Assembly: GCA_030916665.1 (NCBI GenBank)
Contig: JAUPWC010000086.1
Location: 1-10,073 of the forward strand
DNA: 10,073 nt
Direction: 5' to 3'
DNA from: Verrucomicrobiota bacterium
Lineage (GTDB): Bacteria; Verrucomicrobiota; Verrucomicrobiia; Opitutales; Opitutaceae
Numbering within the stretch: position 1 is the stretch's first letter; every line of letters begins with the position of its first letter. The position numbers were made by a program, and so were the translations under genes. This document shows, in pieces, positions 1-5,646 of this stretch. The notes below the pieces were generated by a model, which was not told where the DNA came from, did no database searches, and worked only from the letters and a program-made list of their open reading frames with translations.

Positions 1-1398
1 CAGTGTGCCGTCGGGCCGCTTTTGCACGGTCGCGTCCCAGACCATGCATTCCGCCCCGTCTAGCAGGCCGCGGAGACGCTCCTGACTTTCGCGGAAGGCC
101 TCCTCTGCTTCGCGCCGGACCGTGATATCGGTCGCCAGTCCCACCAGCCAAAACCGGTTCGGACCGGTCGGTGTGACGCTCACGCGTTCATCCACCCAGA
201 GGGTCTGGCCTTCCTTGATCAGGCGGAACTGCTGTTCGTAGCCCGGACGTTTGTTCTCCAAGGCTTCGCGGGCGCGCCGGTCCATCTCCGGCCGTTCCGG
301 CACCTCAAAGCGATACCACAGGCCGACCTGGGTGGGCGGCGGCACTTCGCCAAATATCCGCCGGGTGAACGCGGTCTGGTAGCACGATATGTCCCACTCC
401 ACTTCTTCCGGCCTCAACTCGACCGTGGCCTGCCACAACAGACAGTCGGCCCGCTCCAACAGATGCTCCAAGGTGGTCTGCGTGCGCTTCTGGGCCTCCT
501 CGGCCTCGGTCTGCGCCGTGATGTCGGTGACGACGCCAACCAGGCTCCACGAGCCGGTTCCAAGCCGTGTGATCGAGACCAGTTCATGGAGATGGAAGGT
601 ACGCCCCGCCTTCGTGATGACGCGAAACTGCTGTTCGTAGCCGGGGGCGTTGTCGCGGATCGCCTTGGTGCTGTGCTCGTCCATCTGCTTCTGATCGGGG
701 GTCTCCAGTTCATCCCAAAAACCGCGCTCTTCGGTGAACGTTCGCTGCGACCCGAAGAGCAGTTCGGAGAGTCGCGAGCGGGGGACATCGAAATGCGGCC
801 ACTGGAGCACGCCGTCCCGGTCCTCCACCGTCGCCCGCCAGATCATGCACTGTGCCTGCGCGAGGATGCTTTCCCGCACCAGTTCGCTCTGCCGCCGCGC
901 CGTCTCGGCCTCGCGCTGGGCGGTCAGGTCGGTGATCAGCCCCACCAGCCGAAAATTATCGGGCCCGGTGCGGTTGATGGTGACATTTTCGTGCAGCCAG
1001 TAGGTCCGGCCGTCGCGCACCGCCCGGAACTCCTGCTGGTATCCCGGATGCCCTCGCTCCATGGCTTCACGGGCACGGCGGTCCATCTGCCCGTGGGTGT
1101 CGATCTGGAAATGCCTCCAAATGTGCTCATTGTTGCCATCCACGGTTTCGCCAAAGAGATGCCGGGAGAACTCGGAGGGATGAAGGCGGAGACGCCACTC
1201 CCAGTCGTTGGTCTCGAGAGTCACGTCCGCCTCCCACAGCGCACATTGCGCCCGGTCAATCAGCTCCGACATCTGGCGGATGCGTCGGTCTGCCTGTTCA
1301 GCAACCCGGCTACGGGCCCGGCGATGCAACCACCAGCCGAGGATGCCGACGAGAAAACCGGTCACTGCCATCACCAGGACAAGATCGGCGGAAATCAT
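1..1398 (-). CDS. Membrane-anchored multi-PAS sensor protein (partial, C-terminus beyond window)
   Basis: Reading the minus strand from the ATG at 1398 gives 466 codons without a stop, open at the left edge. Residues about 5-24 form one hydrophobic segment rich in Leu, Val and Trp, so the protein is probably anchored in the inner membrane with the rest in the cytoplasm. Three complete PAS-like modules follow at about 45-165, 174-298 and 308-435, and a fourth begins near 440. Each opens with Ala-[Gln/Asp/Glu]-Cys-x-[Leu/Ile/Val]-Trp-x-Ala-x-Val, contains PGY[QE]Q[QE]FR, and ends near [Ile/Val/Ala]-T-D-[Ile/Leu]-T, the usual PAS/PAC exit. Short helical linkers join the modules. The output domain is not visible; histidine kinase or cyclic-di-GMP domains are usual for this architecture. 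An in-frame ATG at 1473 would add 25 Pro-rich residues. Neither start has a convincing ribosome-binding site, so the start is uncertain. The PAS assignment is confident, the signal unknown. Confidence 0.82.
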   Translation of the reverse strand, partial: MISADLVLVMAVTGFLVGILGWWLHRRARSRVAEQADRRIRQMSELIDRAQCALWEADVTLETNDWEWRLRLHPSEFSRHLFGETVDGNNEHIWRHFQIDTHGQMDRRAREAMERGHPGYQQEFRAVRDGRTYWLHENVTINRTGPDNFRLVGLITDLTAQREAETARRQSELVRESILAQAQCMIWRATVEDRDGVLQWPHFDVPRSRLSELLFGSQRTFTEERGFWDELETPDQKQMDEHSTKAIRDNAPGYEQQFRVITKAGRTFHLHELVSITRLGTGSWSLVGVVTDITAQTEAEEAQKRTQTTLEHLLERADCLLWQATVELRPEEVEWDISCYQTAFTRRIFGEVPPPTQVGLWYRFEVPERPEMDRRAREALENKRPGYEQQFRLIKEGQTLWVDERVSVTPTGPNRFWLVGLATDITVRREAEEAFRESQERLRGLLDGAECMVWDATVQKRPDGTL

Positions 1399-1498
1399 GG
1401 GTTGGGGTTGGGGTGGTGCGTCCTCAGGCAACGAAAGGGCCGCACCGCGTGAATCTAGGTGCAAATGCGCCATCCTGCCCAGCCAAGAGTGTGTCAGA
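1399..1498. other. Short gap between the oxyR stop and the PAS-protein start
   Basis: About 100 bases separate the oxyR stop from the downstream sensor gene on the same strand. I see no strong hairpin, no T-run and no clear promoter. The right part is covered if the sensor starts at the alternative ATG at 1473; just upstream of that ATG is a G-rich stretch (GGGCAGG) that lies too close to be a standard ribosome-binding site. Confidence 0.4.
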
Positions 1499-2383
1499 TC
1501 AATAGCGCAGGCCCTGGCCGCTCGCGGCTAAAAAATTCATCAACGCCTGCGCCGTGCGGGCCAACGGTCGGCCCGACCGGCAAATCATACCCACGGATCG
1601 CGTCATGCCGGTCAGTGCGCGGCAAACCACGCCCCGGTCCCTCGACCGCCGCGCCATGGCCGGGATGATCGACACCCCGCGGCCCTCGGCCACGAACGCC
1701 AGCACGGTTTCCAGCTGGGCACTGCGGAAACTCACCCGTGGGGCAAAGCCGTTCAGCCGGCAAAACTGCAGCGCTTGGCCGGAAAGACAGTGTCCTTCCT
1801 GCATGAGAATGAACGGTTCGGGCTCCAGATCATCGAGAGAGAGCCGCCGCTTCGTCGCCAGCCGGTGTCCCGTCGGCAGCGCCACCAGCAGCGGTTCGTC
1901 GAAAAATTCCCGCGCCACCACTCCCGCCCGCTCCACCGGCAGGCTGAGCAGCGCGAGATCCACCTCCTTGCCCACGACGGCCGCCACCAGCCGGTCGGTC
2001 GTGTCCTCATGCACCACGACCTCGATTCCGGGAAACTTTTCGGCGAACGCCCGGAGCCGCGCCGGCAGGTAATACGGCGCCACCGTCGGCAACGCCCCGA
2101 GGACCACCCGGCCGCGCACCAGGCCGCGCACCTCCCGCACCTTTTCGCGCGCCGCCTCCACTTCCTCCAGCGCCCGCTCGGCGTGGACGCGAAACAGCTC
2201 ACCGGCCGGAGTCAGCGCCACCCCGTGCTTGTTGCGCTCGAACAACCGCTCGTCCAGTTCGTCCTCCAGCTTCTTGATCTGCTGGCTCAGCGAGGGTTGC
2301 GCCACGTGGCAGTTCTCGGCCGCGCGGCTGAAATTGCGGGTCCGGGCCACGGCCAGAAAGTAGCGCAGTTGGTGAAGCTCCAT
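1499..2383 (-). CDS. oxyR: OxyR, peroxide-sensing LysR-family transcriptional regulator
   Basis: This 294-residue protein has the LysR layout: a winged helix-turn-helix at about 1-60 (AAENCHVAQPSLSQQIKKLE), a linker helix at about 60-90, and a two-lobed periplasmic-binding-like domain from about 92. Three features single out OxyR rather than a generic LysR protein. Cys199 (in GHCL) and Cys208 (in LQFC) match in number and nine-residue spacing the two cysteines that form the H2O2-induced disulphide in E. coli OxyR. His198 and Thr100 (PTVAPYYLP) also sit at the E. coli positions. Cys25 in the DNA-binding helix is likewise shared. The family role is to sense peroxide directly and switch on antioxidant, iron and haem genes. 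The ATG at 2383 is well supported: AGGA lies eight bases upstream. The gene is divergent from hemH. Whether it activates or represses its targets here cannot be read from the sequence. Confidence 0.9.
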   Translation of the reverse strand: MELHQLRYFLAVARTRNFSRAAENCHVAQPSLSQQIKKLEDELDERLFERNKHGVALTPAGELFRVHAERALEEVEAAREKVREVRGLVRGRVVLGALPTVAPYYLPARLRAFAEKFPGIEVVVHEDTTDRLVAAVVGKEVDLALLSLPVERAGVVAREFFDEPLLVALPTGHRLATKRRLSLDDLEPEPFILMQEGHCLSGQALQFCRLNGFAPRVSFRSAQLETVLAFVAEGRGVSIIPAMARRSRDRGVVCRALTGMTRSVGMICRSGRPLARTAQALMNFLAASGQGLRY

Positions 2384-2396
2384 AGTCGGTTCCTAT
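2382..2396. promoter_or_regulatory. Candidate OxyR half-site ATAG-N7-CTAT over the oxyR ribosome-binding site and start
   Basis: The bases ATAG (2382-2385) and CTAT (2393-2396) are separated by exactly seven bases, the spacing of half an OxyR operator, and fit the T-N11-A LysR pattern. Read on the oxyR strand, the element spans the AGGA ribosome-binding site and the first bases of the start codon. A further ATAG lies at 2402-2405 and a CTAT at 2426-2429, flanked as GATAG...CTATC, but the spacings (5 and 20 instead of 7 and 7) do not make a full consensus tetramer site. Autoregulation is the natural reading; binding is inferred. Confidence 0.45.
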
Positions 2397-2641
2397 GACG
2401 GATAGCGGAATCCAATATTTCCCGACTATCAAGCCGCATGGTAGTATGCGTCCATGTGGTCCCTCGCCAACTGCCCTGACATCCTTCCCCTGTGGACCAA
2501 CGTGCTCGCACGCGCCCGCCGGTTCATAGCGGCGTCGCGAGACCGGTCCGGGGTCGGCGACCCCGGCTACAGGAGGACAATTCGCCGCCCGACCTCCGGT
2601 TGACTTTGCCCGCCGTTCCGGCACCTCTCTTGCCCATCACC
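2397..2641. promoter_or_regulatory. Divergent oxyR-hemH control region
   Basis: This stretch lies between two genes reading outward. Near oxyR it is AT-richer than the surroundings (2401-2456) and carries GATAG (2401-2405) facing CTATC (2426-2430), with imperfect GGAA/TTCC inside, a candidate regulator-binding dyad. On the oxyR strand TTGATA (from 2432 down to 2427) resembles a -35 box without a good -10 at normal spacing. On the hemH strand TTGACT (2600-2605) resembles a -35 box, again without a good -10. Promoter positions are therefore unresolved. A perfect hairpin sits at 2548-2566. hemH has no visible Shine-Dalgarno. Confidence 0.4.
2548..2566. repeat. GC-rich perfect hairpin in the hemH leader
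   Basis: CCGGGGTCG and CGACCCCGG form two perfect nine-base arms around a single G. It ends 75 bases before the hemH start and is followed by GCTACAGGAGG. The compact GC palindrome with an adjoining CTAC resembles the dispersed palindromes common in high-GC genomes. It has no T-run, so it is not a typical terminator. It could fold in the hemH leader RNA. That it is a dispersed repeat is inference, because only one copy is visible here. Confidence 0.45.
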
Positions 2642-3682
2642 ATGTCCAAGTCCGCCGTCCTGCTGCTCAACCTCGGTTCCCCTGATTCGACCTCCGTTCC
2701 GGATGTCCGACGCTATCTGGAAGAATTCCTCGGCGACGAGCGCGTGATCGACAAGCCCGCGATCGGCTTCCTGCGTTCGCTCCTCGTCAAGCAGATCATC
2801 TGCCGCTTCCGCGCCCCCAAGTCCGCCCATGCCTACGAGAGCATCTGGACGCCCGAGGGCTCGCCGCTGATCATCACCAGCAAACAGGTGCAGGCCAAGC
2901 TCCAGGCACGCACTTCCCTCCCGGTCGAGCTGGCCATGAACTACGGCAGCCCGTCCATCCCCGACGTGCTGCGCCGCCTCGTCGGTCAGGGCGTGGACCG
3001 CCTGCTGCTCTTCCCACAATACCCGCACTACGCCATGTCGAGCTGGGAAACCGTCGTCGTGAAGGTCCGGCGCGAGGCCGCGGTGATCGCCCCCGCGATG
3101 AAGATCGAATGCGTGCAGCCCTACTACGGCGACCCCGACTACATCGACGCCCTTGTCACGAGTGCGAATCCTTATCTGAAACAAGAGCACGACCACCTGC
3201 TGTTCAGCTACCACGGCATTCCCGTGCGACATCTCACCAAGGCCGACAGCTCGCACGCCCACTGTCAGGTCGTGGCCGACTGCTGCAACGCCTGCTCCCC
3301 CGCCCACGCCACCTGCTACAAGGCGCAGGTCACGCGCACCACGCAACTTTTCGCCCAGAAGGCCGGCCTGGATCCCAAGAAGTGGTCGATCACCTTCCAG
3401 TCCCGCCTCGTCGGCGAGCCCTGGTTGTCTCCCTACACCGACCACGCCCTCGAGGAATTCCCCGGTCGCGGCATCAAGCGCCTGATCGTGATCACCCCGG
3501 CCTTCGTCACCGACTGCCTGGAAACGCTCGAAGAGATCCGCGTCGAAGGCGCCGAGGAATTCAAAAAATCCGGCGGCGAGGAATTCACCCACATCCCCTG
3601 CCTCAACGACCAACCCGTGTGGATCGACTTCCTCGAAAAACGCGTCCGCACCTGGCAGGAAACCGGCGCCGTAACGGTTTGA
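2642..3682 (+). CDS. hemH: Ferrochelatase with a five-cysteine insert
   Basis: This 346-residue protein inserts Fe2+ into protoporphyrin IX (or coproporphyrin III in the alternative pathway) to finish haem synthesis. The start MSKSAVLLLNLGSPDS is the classic ferrochelatase N-terminus. His191 in FSYHGIP is the conserved metal-site histidine, and FVTDCLETLEE carries the conserved acidic residue (Glu294). FQSRLVGEPWLSPYTD at about 252-267 is also typical. Between residues 205 and 226, just after the catalytic histidine loop, lies an insert absent from E. coli HemH with Cys208, Cys214, Cys215, Cys218 and Cys225. Some bacterial ferrochelatases bind a [2Fe-2S] cluster, and this insert is a candidate ligand set. 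The frame is open back to 2492, but that extension is low-complexity Pro/Arg and crosses a hairpin, so the ATG at 2642 is chosen. Divergent from oxyR; E. coli hemH is itself an OxyR target. Confidence 0.95.
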   Translation: MSKSAVLLLNLGSPDSTSVPDVRRYLEEFLGDERVIDKPAIGFLRSLLVKQIICRFRAPKSAHAYESIWTPEGSPLIITSKQVQAKLQARTSLPVELAMNYGSPSIPDVLRRLVGQGVDRLLLFPQYPHYAMSSWETVVVKVRREAAVIAPAMKIECVQPYYGDPDYIDALVTSANPYLKQEHDHLLFSYHGIPVRHLTKADSSHAHCQVVADCCNACSPAHATCYKAQVTRTTQLFAQKAGLDPKKWSITFQSRLVGEPWLSPYTDHALEEFPGRGIKRLIVITPAFVTDCLETLEEIRVEGAEEFKKSGGEEFTHIPCLNDQPVWIDFLEKRVRTWQETGAVTV

Positions 3683-3724
3683 TACCATCTCGCATTCAAA
3701 GGCATAAACTCTGGACGGAATGGT

Positions 3725-3796
3725 AGGGGCAGACCTCCGGGCGGCCCGTCAGGATTCTTGAATTCATCCGGCCCGCCCGGAGGTCGGGCCCTGCCT
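3725..3796. terminator. Large imperfect hairpin between convergent hemH and the phosphatase gene
   Basis: GACCTCCGGGCGG (3732-3744) pairs perfectly with CCGCCCGGAGGTC (3773-3785). The pairing extends imperfectly outward (AGGGGCA against CCCTGCCT) and inward with a bulge. The 28-base loop contains a small inner GGAT/ATCC pair. A TGTTTT follows on the hemH strand. Its place between two converging stop codons suits a bidirectional terminator, but the size also suits a dispersed palindromic element. TTTGATACC occurs on both sides (3678-3686 and 3799-3807), and TCGCATTC (3690-3697) faces GAATGCGA (3811-3818). Confidence 0.5.
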
Positions 3797-3845
3797 GTTT
3801 TGATACCTTAGAATGCGAAAATGGTTTGAGCAGTGCCGGCAGTTC

Positions 3846-4655
3846 TTACCTGCCCAACACTTCGCGCAACTTCGCCACCGTGGCGGCATTGCCGGTCACG
3901 TATTGGACCCGCGGGGCCTTGAGGGTGAATTCCTTCAGCGGATAGGGCGACGCGGTCAGGTAGTGGATCGCCGCGCCGGACTCCTCGACCAGGGCGCAGG
4001 CGGCGGCGATGTCCCAGAGGCGGTTGTTGTGTTCCACCACCCCGTCCAGCAGGCCGATGGCCACGTAGGCCAGGTGAAGCGTGCTGCTGCCGAGACCGCG
4101 AATCTTGAAGTTCTCGATGACTCGTTTGCCCTCGGCGGCATAGACCTTTTCCACGGGCGAGTGAAAGCCGATCAGGCTGTGACCGCTCGGCCCCTCGGGG
4201 CGGGAGGAGACCTTCTGATCACCGTCCCACACCCCGCGACCGGGACCGCCGTGGATGAGCTTCCGCCGGGCGAGATCGTAGATGACGCCATACACCGGCA
4301 CGCCGTGCTCCAGCAGGCCGAGCGAGATGGCGCAGTGGCTGATGCCGTTGGCGTAGTTGTTGGTCCCGTCGATCGGGTCGCAGACCCAGCAGAAGCGCGA
4401 AGTGACCGGCGTCGGCGCCTCGGTCGGAGTGAGTTCCTCGCTGAAAAACTGGTCGGCGGGAAAGGCCTGCGTGATGGCGTCCTGCAGGTGCTGCGAGATG
4501 GCGACGTCCACCGCGGTCACCTTGGTGCCGTCGTATTTGATCTCGGCGCGAGCCCGGCCGAATTCCCGGTGCATGAACTCCGTCTCGGCCAGCACGGCCC
4601 GCTTCGCCACCTCGATTCGTTGTTCGATGTTTTTAACCACAAGACACGAAGACAC
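3846..4655 (-). CDS. Inositol monophosphatase family protein
   Basis: This 269-residue, Mg2+-dependent sugar/inositol phosphatase carries both signatures of the family. Motif A is WVCDPIDGTNN at 90-100, with metal-binding Asp93 and Asp96. Motif B is LWDIAAACALVEESGA at 213-228, with metal-binding Asp215. An upstream Ser-Glu-Glu (72-74) supplies the usual glutamate. Family members hydrolyse inositol-1-phosphate, fructose-1,6-bisphosphate, 3'-phosphoadenosine-5'-phosphate or related substrates, and sequence alone does not choose between these; the protein is expected in the cytosol. The start is uncertain. No ATG is usable near the expected N-terminus, so GTG at 4655 is taken, with GTG at 4640 as an alternative. 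Both lie inside an intergenic-type repeat, so the first residues may be repeat-derived. The gene follows parB on the same strand after 60 bases and converges with hemH. Confidence 0.88.
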   Translation of the reverse strand: MSSCLVVKNIEQRIEVAKRAVLAETEFMHREFGRARAEIKYDGTKVTAVDVAISQHLQDAITQAFPADQFFSEELTPTEAPTPVTSRFCWVCDPIDGTNNYANGISHCAISLGLLEHGVPVYGVIYDLARRKLIHGGPGRGVWDGDQKVSSRPEGPSGHSLIGFHSPVEKVYAAEGKRVIENFKIRGLGSSTLHLAYVAIGLLDGVVEHNNRLWDIAAACALVEESGAAIHYLTASPYPLKEFTLKAPRVQYVTGNAATVAKLREVLGR

Positions 4656-4708
4656 GAAGGTTTCCGGATTAAAACCTCATTCTTTGTGACTCCGTCCCTC
4701 GGCGGTTA
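4634..4708. repeat. Imperfect inverted repeat overlapping the phosphatase start
   Basis: The left arm (4634-4659) begins TAACCACAAGACACGAAG and carries the tandem unit GACACGAA twice. The right arm (4682-4708), reverse complemented, reads TAACCGCCGAGGGACGGAGT and onward. The arms agree at about 18 of 26 aligned positions. The purine-rich TAACCACnnAGACACGAAG style is, from memory, common as a dispersed intergenic repeat in many bacteria. The element fills nearly the whole gap between parB and the phosphatase and runs into the first codons of the latter. Dispersal cannot be shown from one copy. Confidence 0.5.
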
Positions 4709-4715
4709 CTCCACC

Positions 4716-5645
4716 TCAGAGGCTCAGGCCCATCTTGCCGAGCACCCGGGCGAGGTCGTCGTTGCCGGCGTATTCGATGATGATGCGGCCGTTCTTGTCG
4801 GAATGCTTGAGCGAGCTGCGGGCGCCGAGGTGCGAAGTGAGCTTTTTCTCGATGTCCACCAGCGCCGTGGCCGTGGCCCCGGGCATGCGCCGCTTCTTGC
4901 CAGTCTTGCCGCCGCCGTGGTGGCGCAACAGTTCCTCCAGGGCACGCACACTCAATCCTTGTTCGAGCGTGCGGCGCGCGAGCACGGCGCGCTCGGCCGA
5001 TCCCTCGACCCCGAGCAGCACCTTGGCGTGGCCGACGCTGAGCATGCCCTTGCCGACGTAGCCCTGAAGCTCGGCCTCCAGGCCGAGCAGGCGGAGGGAA
5101 TTGGCGACCGTGGCGCGGCCCTTGCCCACGCGCTGGGCGGCGGCGTCCTGCGTGAGGTCGAAGTCGCGGATGAGACTGGCGTAACCATGCGCTTCCTCGA
5201 TCGGGTTGAGGTCGGCGCGCTGAAGGTTCTCGATCATTGCCAGCGTGGCGGCCGAGGCGTCGCTCGAGGTCATCACCCGCGCGGGGATGGACTTCACGCC
5301 GAGCTTCTGGAACGCACGCCAGCGGCGCTCGCCGGCGATGTGCTGGAACTTGTCGCGCGCGGCCCGCTCGTCGTTCGGCTGCAGCAGACCCTCGGCGCGG
5401 ATGCTTTCCACGAGTTCGGCCAGCGCGTCGTCGGAAAACTCCTTGCGCGGCTGATAGGGGTTCGGCTCGACGTGGTGGACCGGAATCTCGCGGTAACCGG
5501 GCAGGCCCTCGACGACAGGTGTCGGGGCGGGCGCGGGTGCAGCGACCGGCTGGACAGCGGGAGCGGCAGGCTTGGGGGCGGCGGCGGCGCTGGTGATGAG
5601 GGCACCCAGGCCACGGCCGAGGCGGGAAGGAGGCGGTTTGGCCAT
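4716..5645 (-). CDS. parB: ParB chromosome-partitioning protein
   Basis: This 309-residue protein binds parS sites and loads on the origin region for chromosome segregation, with ParA as its usual partner. The N-terminal SRLGRGLGALI (7-17) is the conserved ParA-contacting motif. An Ala/Pro linker follows (about 20-46). The CTP-binding N-domain (about 51-145) contains NPYQPRKEF, SIRAEGLLQP and box II AGERRWRA (104-111). The helix-turn-helix region (about 146-225) includes LTQDAAAQRVGKGRATVANSLRLLGL-type sequence. The C-terminal dimerisation part is about 258-309. An oddity: after LLQP the usual hydrophobic-x-Val-Arg is Asn91-Asp92-Glu93-Arg94. The frame is open upstream to 5897, but that extension is low-complexity Arg/Ser/Pro antisense to a real gene, so the ATG at 5645 is used. 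It starts one base after the upstream stop, implying translational coupling. No parA is in the window. Confidence 0.93.
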   Translation of the reverse strand: MAKPPPSRLGRGLGALITSAAAAPKPAAPAVQPVAAPAPAPTPVVEGLPGYREIPVHHVEPNPYQPRKEFSDDALAELVESIRAEGLLQPNDERAARDKFQHIAGERRWRAFQKLGVKSIPARVMTSSDASAATLAMIENLQRADLNPIEEAHGYASLIRDFDLTQDAAAQRVGKGRATVANSLRLLGLEAELQGYVGKGMLSVGHAKVLLGVEGSAERAVLARRTLEQGLSVRALEELLRHHGGGKTGKKRRMPGATATALVDIEKKLTSHLGARSSLKHSDKNGRIIIEYAGNDDLARVLGKMGLSL

Positions 5646-5646
5646 G

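Noticed and set aside
463..1452. A 329-codon plus-strand frame at the left end
   Set aside because: It is antisense to the continuous PAS-protein reading frame, whose repeated motifs show it to be the real gene.
1775..2398. A plus-strand frame rich in Arg, His and Gln opposite oxyR
   Set aside because: Shadow of oxyR, which has its helix-turn-helix and both redox cysteines.
2492..2641. N-terminal extension of hemH by 50 codons
   Set aside because: The added residues are Arg/Pro-rich, cross a hairpin and do not match ferrochelatases; the family start sequence begins at 2642.
2567..3688. A 373-codon minus-strand frame opposite hemH
   Set aside because: hemH on the plus strand has its catalytic motifs intact; the antisense frame has no recognisable features.
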